Below, one piece after another: positions 35,413 to 43,517 of a DNA stretch of 64,000 nucleotides. Within the stretch, counting starts at the first letter, position 1; the number at the start of each line of letters is the position of its first letter. Source of the DNA: Thermococcus camini. Lineage in GTDB: Archaea > Methanobacteriota_B > Thermococci > Thermococcales > Thermococcaceae. The position numbers and the translations under genes were made by a program. The stretch is from positions 748,277 through 812,276 of the forward strand of contig NZ_LR881183.1 in the NCBI RefSeq assembly GCF_904067545.1, given 5' to 3'. The notes under the pieces were generated by a model that was not told the origin of the DNA, made no database searches, and saw only the letters and a program-made list of their open reading frames with translations.

Positions 35413-35913
35413 ATGGCTGGAACGATAAGTAAGATAATACACTTCCGCGACGAAGAGGAATTTCTCGATGACATGACCGGGATAATGGAGCGCTTCTCGT
35501 ATCTGGCGAGCAAATACGGGCACAATCCCATAGAAGGCCTTCTCCTGTGGGACTACATCGGCGTTCAGGACGAAGAAGGCGTAAAAATTTTCCGCGTGGG
35601 CGAGTTCCCCTACTTCGAGGGGACACTCAGGCTCGACCTCGAAACGCTCCGCGTCATGGAGCGCTACTTCGACGAGATGGAGAGCAAGTGGGACGAGCTC
35701 CGCGTGGAAGACATCGCCTACTTCGTGGAGATGCTGAATGAGGCCCTGGGCAGGGAAATCGTCTTCTACGAGGCCTACGACCTCGGCCTTGACAGGAACA
35801 CTGCCTACATAATCATTAACATCGCGAACCTTCACTATCTGGAGAGCGTTCTCGAGGGGCGGGACAGGGAGATATTTGAGGAAGCCGTTGAGATGCTGAT
35901 GAGATACCTCTGA
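35413..35913 (+). CDS. Uncharacterised acidic protein, 166 aa
   Basis: Soluble, rich in Glu and Asp, mostly helical (EEFLDDMTGIMERFSYLASKYGH; TLRVMERYFDEMESKWDEL). No metal motif, signal peptide or recognised domain. The start at 35413 (MAGTISKIIHF) follows AGGTGCAGGAC; GTG 35404 lies within that site. Function unknown. Confidence 0.7.
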   Translation: MAGTISKIIHFRDEEEFLDDMTGIMERFSYLASKYGHNPIEGLLLWDYIGVQDEEGVKIFRVGEFPYFEGTLRLDLETLRVMERYFDEMESKWDELRVEDIAYFVEMLNEALGREIVFYEAYDLGLDRNTAYIIINIANLHYLESVLEGRDREIFEEAVEMLMRYL

Positions 35914-35980
35914 GCGCCCAATTGCTTAACTGCATAATTAAATAAATGCTGAGTTATGTAATTGCACGGGGGGTGATTGC

Positions 35981-36241
35981 TTGCTCTTCAAGAAGAGGGG
36001 AACCTTTACCGAGGAAGATGCCAGAAAGGTCATCGAAATCGTGAGCAAAAGGCCCAACGAGCGGGAGATAATCATCATGGCGGAGAGGATCACCGATGAG
36101 GCAAAGAGGCGCCTCTGGGACTACGCGAGGGGAGTTCAGCTGATGGCAGACATGACCGGCGAGGAAAGAAAGGTACGGGTCGAGATTCTTGAAGGCTACG
36201 TGAGCAAACACGTTAAGGGCGTTGATGTGGATGGGCTGTGA
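35981..36241 (+). CDS. Small uncharacterised helical protein, 86 aa, with a TTG start
   Basis: The frame opens at TTG 35981 directly after GGGGGGTGATTGC, which is the only well-placed start; no ATG occurs until mid-protein. The product is charged and helical (FTEEDARKVIEIVSKRPNEREI, KRRLWDYARGVQLMADMTGEERK). It lies 9 bases before queE and is probably co-transcribed with it. Family not recognised. Confidence 0.65.
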   Translation: MLFKKRGTFTEEDARKVIEIVSKRPNEREIIIMAERITDEAKRRLWDYARGVQLMADMTGEERKVRVEILEGYVSKHVKGVDVDGL

Positions 36242-36250
36242 GGTGTTGGC

Positions 36251-37012
36251 ATGAAGCTCGTGATGGCCGAGGTCTTCAACAGCTGGCAGGGTGAAGGAGG
36301 GAGCGTTCCCGGAAGTGCCTTCGGCAGGAGGCAGATTTTCGTCCGCTTCGCAGGTTGCGACCTTAACTGTGCCTGGTGCGACTCAAGGGAATACATAGAC
36401 GCCTCTCGCGTTTCCCGCTGGAGATATGAGGTAGAGCCCTTTACAGGGGAGTTCGAGTACAGACCAAACCCTGCGGAGCTCGATGATGTCGTTGATGCCA
36501 TCCTGCGCCTCGATACCGGTGACGTACACTCGGTAAGCTACACGGGCGGCGAGCCCACGCTCCAGATAAGGGCGCTCAAGGCGCTTATGGAGAAAGTGAA
36601 AAGCCTCGGCTTCGACAACTTCCTTGAGACCCACGGCGGCCTTCCGGAGCTGGTTAAGGAAGTGGCACATCTCACGGATTACGCGAGCGTTGACATAAAG
36701 GACGAGACGGCAAAGGCCACAGGGGACTGGAAGGCTTTGGTTCTCCGTGAGGTCGAGAGCATAAGGGTTCTGAAAGAAGCTGGCGCGAAGGCTTACGCTA
36801 AGCTCGTCGTTACGTCTAAAACAAAGCCCGAGAACGTCCGCTGGTACGCTGAACTGTTGAAGGGTTTGGCTCCACTCGTAATCCAGCCGAGGGAGCCGAT
36901 CGAGATAAGTCAGGAGAAGCTCATGGAGCTGTACCGCGAAGCCTCGCTCGTTATGGGCCGGAAGAACGTCGGGCTGAGCTTCCAGGTTCATAAGTACCTC
37001 AACGTGCTTTGA
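36251..37012 (+). CDS. queE: 7-carboxy-7-deazaguanine synthase (radical SAM)
   Basis: 253 residues. The N-terminal WQGEGGSVPGSAFGRRQIFVR and the radical-SAM cluster CDLNCAWC (Cys36, 40, 43; CX3CX2C) are followed by YTGGEPTLQ and FLETHGG, all typical of QueE. It forms the 7-deazapurine core from carboxytetrahydropterin, on the route to archaeosine in tRNA. GAGGTGTTGGC precedes the ATG. Partner genes for preQ0 synthesis are not in this window. Confidence 0.93.
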   Translation: MKLVMAEVFNSWQGEGGSVPGSAFGRRQIFVRFAGCDLNCAWCDSREYIDASRVSRWRYEVEPFTGEFEYRPNPAELDDVVDAILRLDTGDVHSVSYTGGEPTLQIRALKALMEKVKSLGFDNFLETHGGLPELVKEVAHLTDYASVDIKDETAKATGDWKALVLREVESIRVLKEAGAKAYAKLVVTSKTKPENVRWYAELLKGLAPLVIQPREPIEISQEKLMELYREASLVMGRKNVGLSFQVHKYLNVL

Positions 37013-37016
37013 GAGG

Positions 37017-37027
37017 GTTTTTAAAGC
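37017..37027 (+). promoter_or_regulatory. TATA box for the C/D box RNA
   Basis: GTTTTTAAAGC lies about 25 bases before the predicted 5' end of the guide RNA at 37046. Confidence 0.5.
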
Positions 37028-37045
37028 TCCTCCCCAACTTCTCCC

Positions 37046-37102
37046 GGCGATGATGACATTGGCCTTTGGGGTGAGTGATGCCCGGGATCGACGGCCTGAG
37101 CC
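37046..37102 (+). ncRNA. C/D box 2'-O-methylation guide sRNA
   Basis: A 57-base unit has a C box ATGATGA at 37050-37056 and a D box CTGA at 37096-37099. A GGC/GCC terminal stem closes it (37046-37048 with 37100-37102). Internal D'/C'-like elements lie at about 37071-37080 (GTGA, TGATG). Spacing and size match Thermococcales C/D sRNAs, which guide fibrillarin to rRNA or tRNA. The guides are the roughly 12 bases before each D-type box; the D guide reads GGGATCGACGGC. It has its own TATA box, and targets were not determined. Confidence 0.75.
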
Positions 37103-37165
37103 TCCGTCAAATTTTTAAATCTCCCCCCTTTTAGTAACCCACGGAAAGATTAAGGGGGTGGTGCC

Positions 37166-38491
37166 ATGCCAGTAATTGAGGAAGTTACCGCACCGAGGAG
37201 CTTTGAGAGGATTGGAAGCCACTCCCACATAAGGGGCCTTGGCCTCGACGAGAACGGAAAGGCCAGGTTCATGGGAGATGGGATGGTCGGACAGGTCAAG
37301 GCGAGGGAAGCGGCTGGAATAGCCGTTGAGCTCATCAAGCGCGGCAAGCTCGCCGGAAAGGGAATTCTCCTCGTCGGCCCGACGGGGAGCGGTAAGACGG
37401 CGATAGCCATGGGCATAGCGAGGGAGCTCGGTGAAGATGTTCCCTTCGTCCAGATAGCAGGGAGCGAGATTTACTCTGCCGAGGTCAAGAAGACCGAGTT
37501 CCTGAAGGAAGCTTTGAGGAGGGCCATAGGCGTAAGGATAAGCGAGGAGAGAAAGGTCTACGAGGGTGAGATAAGGGAGATTAAAATCAACAGGACGAAG
37601 CACCCGTTCAACCCCTACGTCGAGATTCCTGAGAGCGTCATCATAACCCTCCGCACGAAGGATGACGAGAAGACGATTAGGGCAGGACGGGAGATAGCCT
37701 ACCAGCTGCTTGAGATGGGCGTCGAGGAGGGCGACGTCATACAGATTGACGCGGAAACAGGAAGGATTTCGAAAATAGGCACCACCAAAGAGGAGGAGGG
37801 CCTGTTCTTCAAGAGGAAAGTGAACCTGCCGAGCGGCCCGGTTCTCAAGATAAAGGAGTTCACTTACACAGTAACCCTCCACGACCTCGACGTTGCCAAC
37901 GCCCGCGGAAACATCTTCGGCCTGCTCTTCAGCACGGGGGCGGAGATAAGCGACGAGATAAGGCAGAGGGTTGACGAGACCGTCAAGAAGTGGATCGAAG
38001 AGGGGAAAGCCAGCCTCGTGCCGGGTGTTCTCTTCATTGACGAGGTTCACATGCTCGACATCGAGGCGTTCTCCTTCCTGGCCAGAGCCATGGAGAGCGA
38101 GCTGGCGCCGATCCTAATCCTCGCGACGAACCGCGGAAGGACGAAGATAAGGGGCACCGACCTTGAGGCCCCGCACGGCATTCCGATAGATATGCTCGAC
38201 AGGCTGCTCATAATCAACACCGAGCCCTACAGGAAGGAGGAAATTCGCGAGATAGTCAAGATAAGGGCGAAGGAAGAGAAGATCGAGGTCAGCGAGGATG
38301 CCATCGAGTACCTCGCGGAGCTCGGCGAGAAGACGAGCCTGCGCTACGCGGTGCAGCTCCTTGCGCCAGCCAGTGTTCTTGCCAGGGGCGGAAGGGTTGA
38401 GAGGGAGAACATCGAAAAAGCTAAGGAGTATTTCGCCGACCTCAGGAGGAGCATGGAGTTCGTGGAAAAGCTTGAGGGAATGCTTCAGTAA
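37166..38491 (+). CDS. RuvB-like/TIP49 AAA+ ATPase
   Basis: 441 residues. Walker A is GPTGSGKT (about 73-80) and Walker B LFIDEVHMLD (about 290-299). Between them is the TIP49-specific inserted OB-fold domain (about 125-240). ATNRGRTKIRGTD and the C-terminal sensor region complete the AAA+ core. It is the archaeal homologue of eukaryotic RuvBL1/2 (chromatin and box C/D snoRNP assembly) and not of bacterial RuvB. The neighbouring C/D sRNA gene makes a role in sRNP assembly worth noting, though this is inference. A TATA box (AATTTTTAAATC) is at about 37109-37120. Confidence 0.9.
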   Translation: MPVIEEVTAPRSFERIGSHSHIRGLGLDENGKARFMGDGMVGQVKAREAAGIAVELIKRGKLAGKGILLVGPTGSGKTAIAMGIARELGEDVPFVQIAGSEIYSAEVKKTEFLKEALRRAIGVRISEERKVYEGEIREIKINRTKHPFNPYVEIPESVIITLRTKDDEKTIRAGREIAYQLLEMGVEEGDVIQIDAETGRISKIGTTKEEEGLFFKRKVNLPSGPVLKIKEFTYTVTLHDLDVANARGNIFGLLFSTGAEISDEIRQRVDETVKKWIEEGKASLVPGVLFIDEVHMLDIEAFSFLARAMESELAPILILATNRGRTKIRGTDLEAPHGIPIDMLDRLLIINTEPYRKEEIREIVKIRAKEEKIEVSEDAIEYLAELGEKTSLRYAVQLLAPASVLARGGRVERENIEKAKEYFADLRRSMEFVEKLEGMLQ

Positions 38492-38532
38492 AACTTTTAA
38501 GCTTTAATCTTTTAACTTTTCCCGGTGATAAA

Positions 38533-39135
38533 GTGTTGCCGGGGTTTTGGGGGAAGAGGCTCTTCGTTTTTCCGGTGGTTCTGGCACTTTTGGGGTTCCT
38601 GCCCTATGGTGGGCCCGCACTGACCTACATCCAGCTCAACGGAACTTTCTCCGGCGGTATCGTGGTTCCAGCAGCGATAGCAGGCGAGGTCACTGATTAC
38701 TTCGAAGGACTCAACGCCACTCTTTACTCGTTCGAGGCGGGAGTTACCGGGGACGAGATGAACGCCAGCATAACCCTCCTCGCCCTGAGGCTTTCCCCAC
38801 CGCACGAACCGGTGGACTTCGAGGTTATCGTAAACGCCCGTCCGATAAAAGGCACCACCTACGTCTCCTACGCCGAGAGAATTCCGGTGTGCATCGAGTA
38901 CGGTGGGCGCAGGTACAGGGCGTTTTTGACGGTAAATCCCGTGCATGAGGTTAAGGCTTCGGGAAGCTGGGGCCAGGATTACCTTAACGGCGCCTCAAAC
39001 TCTACCCTAATGGCGTTGGGTGACCTGAGGCTGATTCTCAGGGTTGAAGAATCGGAGCACTATGTCTTTTCGATCATAACCCCGGAGAACTTTGAAGTAG
39101 CCGCTGGTGGACTGGTGCTTGGGGGGAAAACATGA
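38533..39135 (+). CDS. Exported protein with N-terminal membrane segment, 200 aa
   Basis: Begins at GTG after GGTGATAAA. Residues about 8-30 are a signal peptide or anchor (KRLFVFPVVLALLGFLPYGG), and the rest is beta-rich and extracellular-type with NxT/S sites (NGTF, NATL, NASI). No recognised domain. Its last four bases overlap the start of the next gene, a three-helix membrane protein, so the pair is coupled. Confidence 0.65.
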   Translation: MLPGFWGKRLFVFPVVLALLGFLPYGGPALTYIQLNGTFSGGIVVPAAIAGEVTDYFEGLNATLYSFEAGVTGDEMNASITLLALRLSPPHEPVDFEVIVNARPIKGTTYVSYAERIPVCIEYGGRRYRAFLTVNPVHEVKASGSWGQDYLNGASNSTLMALGDLRLILRVEESEHYVFSIITPENFEVAAGGLVLGGKT

Positions 39136-39425
39136 GGCGCCTCCTCATTGCCCTTCCGTTTCTCGTTTTGGGTCTTTTCTACCTGTTCATGGAACTCAGA
39201 ATGGACTACCTCATGGTGGTTCTCCTCGGCTGGCTCACCTTTGCCCTTGAGTATCGCTATGGCAGCGAGAGCAAGGAAGGAGAAGAGCTTGTTGCCTTCA
39301 GCGTCTCGGCCTCAATAGTTATTGCTCCCCTCCACATGACCTTTGCAGAAGTCTTCGCTGCCTTTATCTTCCTGATGGAGGTTGCAAGTCTGTTCGCAAA
39401 GTTCAAGCTGTTTAGTCGTTCATGA
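39132..39425 (+). CDS. Small membrane protein, 97 aa, coupled to the exported protein
   Basis: ATGA overlap with the upstream gene. Three hydrophobic helices (about residues 3-20, 24-42 and 55-90 with a break). No family recognised. Its 3' end overlaps the convergent PIN-domain gene by 14 bases. Confidence 0.65.
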   Translation: MRRLLIALPFLVLGLFYLFMELRMDYLMVVLLGWLTFALEYRYGSESKEGEELVAFSVSASIVIAPLHMTFAEVFAAFIFLMEVASLFAKFKLFSRS

Positions 39426-40407
39426 TTTCCATCAGCTTCCTGCTGAGCTTCAGGTGGAACTCGAACTCGTGATATGCCCTGTTCTCCGTCGGGAAGACAA
39501 GCTTCAGCTCGTTCAGTCCCTGCTTCCCCCCAAACTCGCCGAACACAGTTATCCCGTTCACCTCGATGACGCCGAAGACCGCCGCGAGGTTGAAGAGGAG
39601 CGTCCTGAGCTGGTAAGCGGTAACGTCGTGCCTCCCAAGCTCTCTGCGCGGATACTTGAAGAGGAAGTACTCTAAACCTTCCATCTCGGCAACATCTGTT
39701 ATCGCTATGTCCGCCGTAAGGAAGACGAGCAGGGTGGGCGTCATGTTGTCGTAGTGCTTGAGGGATTTCACTATTATCTCGTCGTTGTTGTGGGCTGGCT
39801 CCTTGACGCTCTCCGCTATGATTATCCTGTCCTTTAGCCTCTCGAACTCCTTTAGGGCTATGTAAGCCGCTTTCCTGCTCCTCTTCGTCCTCCTGTTGCT
39901 GAACTCCTTCAGCAGGCTTCCATTCCTCACCTCGCGCCTCATCTCTTCAAGCTCTCTGTGCCTGTACTTGTAGTTCATCGCGTTTTCAATCTCCTTCTTC
40001 ACGCCTTCCGCCACGACTATCTGATACCTGTCAAGGGGTCGGAAGCCCGAGATGAAACGGTGGTAGAAAAGGTTCGTGTCGGGGGCAAAGGCGACGCCCT
40101 TTTTGAGCCTCTCGTAGAGCTCAAGGTTCTGGAGGAACTCGTCCACGTTGTCGTAGAGGATTATGCCCGAGGAGATAAAGCACTCGTAGAAGTCGGTGTA
40201 GGTGGGCAGTTCGTGGGAGAGGTACTCAGGAACCTTTGCGTTGAATTCCCTTTTGCCAGCGATGGCCTCAACGCGGTAGCCCGTCTCTATCGGCTTTGCC
40301 CTCAGAAGGGGGAGGTCATAGAGGGGATAGCTCACACTAATCTCACCAAGGACGTTCATAAGGATCTGGAGCTCGGGTTTTTCAATAACCTCAATAGGAG
40401 ACCGCAT
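39412..40407 (-). CDS. PIN-domain ribonuclease-like protein, 331 aa
   Basis: The PIN acidic set is visible: FAPDTNLF (Asp110), GVKKEIE (Glu139), NNDEII (Asp209) and TADIAITD (Asp233, Asp238). A basic linker (NRRTKRSRKA, 171-180) and about 90 C-terminal residues follow. The N-terminal 105 residues are a separate unassigned domain. PIN proteins are Mg/Mn-dependent RNases. The start at 40407 follows GGTGATAAAG and overlaps the end of the CARF-like gene by 17 bases, so translation is coupled and a functional pair is likely. Confidence 0.8.
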   Translation of the reverse strand: MRSPIEVIEKPELQILMNVLGEISVSYPLYDLPLLRAKPIETGYRVEAIAGKREFNAKVPEYLSHELPTYTDFYECFISSGIILYDNVDEFLQNLELYERLKKGVAFAPDTNLFYHRFISGFRPLDRYQIVVAEGVKKEIENAMNYKYRHRELEEMRREVRNGSLLKEFSNRRTKRSRKAAYIALKEFERLKDRIIIAESVKEPAHNNDEIIVKSLKHYDNMTPTLLVFLTADIAITDVAEMEGLEYFLFKYPRRELGRHDVTAYQLRTLLFNLAAVFGVIEVNGITVFGEFGGKQGLNELKLVFPTENRAYHEFEFHLKLSRKLMEIMND

Positions 40408-40873
40408 CTTTATCACCCAGGAAGTTCTTGAGACGCTGCATGTGGATGGGTATCATCATATAGGGCCTGTCCGGGAAGTCCATGTCGAGGAGTGCCATGT
40501 AGATTATCCCCTCCACTGGGAACTCCCTGAGCTGAACCACGGCAGCGGTGGCGAGGGCCTTCCGTCCGGACGTTATGTCCAGGTCGATGGTGTATCCTTC
40601 CCTCTCAAGTCTCTGAAAGAGCTCCTTGAACTTTCTGTCGGCCTCAAGGAAGCTGTTGTCGGGGATTATGATGGCCTCGATCTCGGGAGTGAAGTTATAG
40701 GCCCGCGAGATTGCCTTTAATGCCTCCACAACTCTGGGGAGCTTTTTGCGATACGTCTCTTCCGTGAATATGAAGACCCGGTCCGGTTTACTCCCCCTTG
40801 AGACGACCGCGTAGTAGGTATTTACCAGTGCCCATTCCGAGCGGCCGAGCAGGGTTATGTAGGCAATCTTCAT
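40391..40873 (-). CDS. Stand-alone CARF-like (Rossmann) ligand-sensing protein, 160 aa
   Basis: The pattern is that of CRISPR-associated Rossmann-fold sensors: strand 1 KIAYITLLG with a following helix, DRVFIFTEE, AIIIPDNSF, then LDITSGRKALATAAV (Asp99, Thr101, Gly103, Lys105) and GIIYMALLD. The DxTxGxK loop binds cyclic oligoadenylate in known CARF proteins. No effector domain is fused and no cas genes are in the window. The start at 40873 forms an ATGA overlap with the membrane protein upstream. The CARF assignment is by pattern and needs a profile search. Confidence 0.65.
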   Translation of the reverse strand: MKIAYITLLGRSEWALVNTYYAVVSRGSKPDRVFIFTEETYRKKLPRVVEALKAISRAYNFTPEIEAIIIPDNSFLEADRKFKELFQRLEREGYTIDLDITSGRKALATAAVVQLREFPVEGIIYMALLDMDFPDRPYMMIPIHMQRLKNFLGDKDAVSY

Positions 40874-41319
40874 AAACCACGCCCCCACACGTACGCTAAA
40901 GCACCGTAGGCTATCGCTAAGATGAATGGCACGGCTGAGATTCGCCCCTTGACGGTTCCGTAGGCGAGAAGGAAAGGAACCAGTGCCATCACAAAGTACT
41001 CAGCGCCCCATGCCTCGTAAATTCCAAAGCCTGTAACGGCAAAGAGGAAAAGCAGGGATGCAACCACCCCTGCGGGAACGGTTAAAACCGTGAGCATGAG
41101 GGCATCAACCGCTTTGCCCGATTTTCTCTCTGGGATTAAGACTATCCAGAAAAGGAAGGCCAAAACGGTGAAGTGTAGAAGCAGTTGTAGGAACTCCACG
41201 TCAAGGTTCGGCTCTCCCCTCGCGGGCAGGTAGTAGAAGAGAGCCGCCCCAAAGGCATAGACGAGCGTCATGATGAGCGAGATTCCCCACTTTACCAGGG
41301 AAGAGCTGTCCATTTTCAT
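40870..41319 (-). CDS. Membrane protein, 149 aa, in the CARF/PIN operon
   Basis: Four to five membrane helices (about residues 10-32, 42-62, 72-95, 103-118 and 124-142) with little outside the membrane. No family recognised. GGTGTGAACGG precedes the ATG at 41319. It lies 12 bases after the DUF2284 gene and overlaps the CARF-like start by four bases, so it is part of a coupled four-gene series. Confidence 0.7.
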   Translation of the reverse strand: MKMDSSSLVKWGISLIMTLVYAFGAALFYYLPARGEPNLDVEFLQLLLHFTVLAFLFWIVLIPERKSGKAVDALMLTVLTVPAGVVASLLFLFAVTGFGIYEAWGAEYFVMALVPFLLAYGTVKGRISAVPFILAIAYGALAYVWGRGL

Positions 41320-41331
41320 CCGTTCACACCT

Positions 41332-41793
41332 TCATTCAATTAGCACCATCCCGTACAAAACGCTTTCGGAGAAGTCGATTTTCACGAGCCTTCCAATCTC
41401 GATGCCGATGGCGTCTATGCTCGGCCTGACCTTGGTTGGAAGCTTGCACGGCTCGCCCCTCTCGAAGGGGCAGTCGTCGCAGAGGTTGCAGTTTCCGGGA
41501 AACAGGGCTGTTGCATACATTTTTCCCTCTTTAAACAGTTCTTCCTCTCGTCTCAGGAGGTACAGCAGAACCTCTCTCTTGTCCTCCTCAAAGCGTGCCA
41601 TATCTATCTCGAACTTGATTATGAAGGCCCTCTTGAAGGAATGAACCCACTCCTTCGCTTCTCTCCAGTCAGGAACGTGGGGCGGACAGCTCGGCCTTTT
41701 CCCATACATCGGGCAGGAGCGGCACTTCCAGACCGGCCTGGGCGAGACGACTATCTCATCGGCTGGAATTTCCCTCTCCCACAGTACCTTCAT
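41332..41793 (-). CDS. DUF2284-family Cys-rich metal-binding protein
   Basis: 153 residues. The first Cys group is CRSCPMYGKRPSCPPHVP (four Cys in about 12 residues counting the flanks) and the second CNLCDDCPFERGEPC. This is the DUF2284 pattern, predicted to hold an iron-sulfur or zinc centre. Reaction unknown. It heads the series DUF2284 - membrane protein - CARF-like - PIN. A TATA box (GATTTTTAAGCT) lies at about 41827-41838. Confidence 0.85.
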   Translation of the reverse strand: MKVLWEREIPADEIVVSPRPVWKCRSCPMYGKRPSCPPHVPDWREAKEWVHSFKRAFIIKFEIDMARFEEDKREVLLYLLRREEELFKEGKMYATALFPGNCNLCDDCPFERGEPCKLPTKVRPSIDAIGIEIGRLVKIDFSESVLYGMVLIE

Positions 41794-42016
41794 GGGGCAT
41801 CAAGGGAAAATGGAGAAGGAGCTTAAAAATCAATTCATGGTTCACGCAACGTTTGTCTTCTTCCTTGAGTGGATATGGCATCTCCCGGCCACTTCACGCT
41901 GGTATCGGCCAGTATTTCTGGCAGGCTTCGCTCCCATCATCAACACCACAATGTTGTTGCTATTGATAAAGTATTGGGCCGAAATCTTTTTACGTTCTGT
42001 CGAGTATACTATTTAC

Positions 42017-42571
42017 ATGAGATGGTTAGCGCCGCTCCTAGTGGTTTTGTTGGCCCTGAGCGGGGGATGCATATCTTCAAAGGATTCCGGAGGGGATGTT
42101 AGGATGGATCTTGAGGTTGGTTCCATATTTCACGACGGGGATACCATACCCGTTGAGTTCACGTGCGACGGGGAGAACGTTAACCCCCCGATATTCATAG
42201 GGCACATAGACCCCGATGTCAAGAGCCTGGTTATCATCATGGACGACCCCGACGCTCCCGGAGGAACCTTCACCCACTGGATAGCGTGGAACATTCCCCC
42301 GCTTGGGGAGATTCCCAAAGGCGTGCCCCCTCAGCCCGAGGTTGATGCTCCCGTGCACGTTGTTCAGGGGCGTAATGACTTCGGAAGGATAGGCTACGGT
42401 GGGCCGTGCCCACCGAGAGGCCATGGAGTGCATCACTACCACTTCAAGGTTTATGGTCTCGACACGACCCTCAACCTAAAACCCGGCTCAAGCAGGAAAG
42501 AACTGGAACGGGCCATGGAAGGCCACGTTATCCAGTGGGGAGAGCTCGTCGGGCTCTACGAGAGGAAGTGA
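42017..42571 (+). CDS. PEBP/YbhB-family lipoprotein, 184 aa
   Basis: Signal peptide MRWLAPLLVVLLALSGGC with a lipobox (Cys18), so a membrane-anchored exterior protein. The mature part is the phosphatidylethanolamine-binding protein fold: FTCDGENVNPPI, MDDPDAPGGTFTHWIAWNIPP and YGGPCPPRGHGVHHYHFKVYGLD. The ligand is unknown. The frame is open far upstream, but a TATA-like TCTTTTTACG at 41984-41994 and the signal peptide fix the start near 42017, with little or no leader. Confidence 0.85.
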   Translation: MRWLAPLLVVLLALSGGCISSKDSGGDVRMDLEVGSIFHDGDTIPVEFTCDGENVNPPIFIGHIDPDVKSLVIIMDDPDAPGGTFTHWIAWNIPPLGEIPKGVPPQPEVDAPVHVVQGRNDFGRIGYGGPCPPRGHGVHHYHFKVYGLDTTLNLKPGSSRKELERAMEGHVIQWGELVGLYERK

Positions 42572-42573
42572 CT

Positions 42574-42831
42574 CTACCCTTTCTTTTCCATCAGCTTTAC
42601 GGTGAGGTTTATAGCGCTCTGGAACGCTGCCAGGAAGTTCAGGGCGAAGAATATCCAGTCCCCTATCAGGTACGAGTACACCGTGAGCAGCGTCGAGGCC
42701 GTTACGTAGATCAGTATGAACTGCAGGTTGAGGGGGCATTTCCTGGTCTTTATGGTCTCCCAGGTCTGGGGAACCCACGAGCTCACCAGGAGAAGCATTC
42801 CTATGAGTCCTATTATCGCGCCACCTTCCAT
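42574..42831 (-). CDS. SemiSWEET/PQ-loop small membrane protein, 85 aa
   Basis: Three helices with the PQ-loop motif VPQTWETIKTRKCPLNLQFIL after the first. The size and single repeat are those of SemiSWEET transporters, which work as dimers and move sugars or other small solutes. The start at 42831 follows GGGTGAGAAAA. It ends two bases from the convergent lipoprotein gene. Confidence 0.8.
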   Translation of the reverse strand: MEGGAIIGLIGMLLLVSSWVPQTWETIKTRKCPLNLQFILIYVTASTLLTVYSYLIGDWIFFALNFLAAFQSAINLTVKLMEKKG

Positions 42832-42931
42832 TTTTCTCACCCGGACGGGAAACGGGAGAACCTAAAAAAGCCTTGTGGATTGTTGCGTGTTAAATTTTCA
42901 AAAATGTCGCGGGAAAATAGGCAAATTCGAG

Positions 42932-43396
42932 CTAAAGCTGGCTGGCTAGTCTGGACATTGCCCACGTCTTAACATCGTCGTCCATTATGCCGTTAATTAT
43001 CTCCATGGCCTCGGCAACCTTTCCCTCCTTGGTGAGGGCCAGCGCCACCTCCGCCTCGACCTTTGACCTGTTGGAAAGGTCGGTTATGTACTTGGATATT
43101 CTCATGGCTTCGTCGGGCTTTCCGAGGTTCAGGAATTCGAAGGCTAGGCTCATGAGAGCCTTTGTGCTCTCCTCGTGGTTTTCTATATCGAGGGCAGCCT
43201 TCACCGCTCTCTCCAAGGCCTTCCCGTAGTCCCGGTCCTTCCGCGCAACCTCAATGACTATATGCGAGAATGCCTTGGAGCGAATAACCCTGTCAGGTAT
43301 CCCCTCCGCCATTTGAAGCGCTTCCCCGGTCTTTCCAGAGTTGACGAGTTTAAGAACCGCTTCATACAGTGCCCTGGAGCGGTACCACTCCTGCAT
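42932..43396 (-). CDS. Helical-repeat (TPR-like) protein, 154 aa
   Basis: Four to five pairs of amphipathic helices with the repeated LA-x-G-K-x-x-EAM pattern (GKTGEALQMAEGIPDR, GKPDEAMRISKYITD, GKVAEAMEIINGIMDD). It is soluble and likely a protein-interaction module. It resembles the repeats of the 29099-27867 protein in style. No partner suggested by context. Confidence 0.7.
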   Translation of the reverse strand: MQEWYRSRALYEAVLKLVNSGKTGEALQMAEGIPDRVIRSKAFSHIVIEVARKDRDYGKALERAVKAALDIENHEESTKALMSLAFEFLNLGKPDEAMRISKYITDLSNRSKVEAEVALALTKEGKVAEAMEIINGIMDDDVKTWAMSRLASQL

Positions 43397-43517
43397 GATT
43401 ATCCCCTAACATCCTTGACGCCAGAGGATTTAAGCGTTCTGTTCGGATAGCTTCAACCGAGATTGAATGGGAGCAAGGTTTTATAACCTCCGGGGATAAG
43501 TTTAGATGGGTGATTTG

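Noticed and set aside
39412-40873. Part of a CRISPR type III locus
   Set aside because: No cas10, csm/cmr genes or repeats were found in the window; only the CARF-like and PIN proteins are present.
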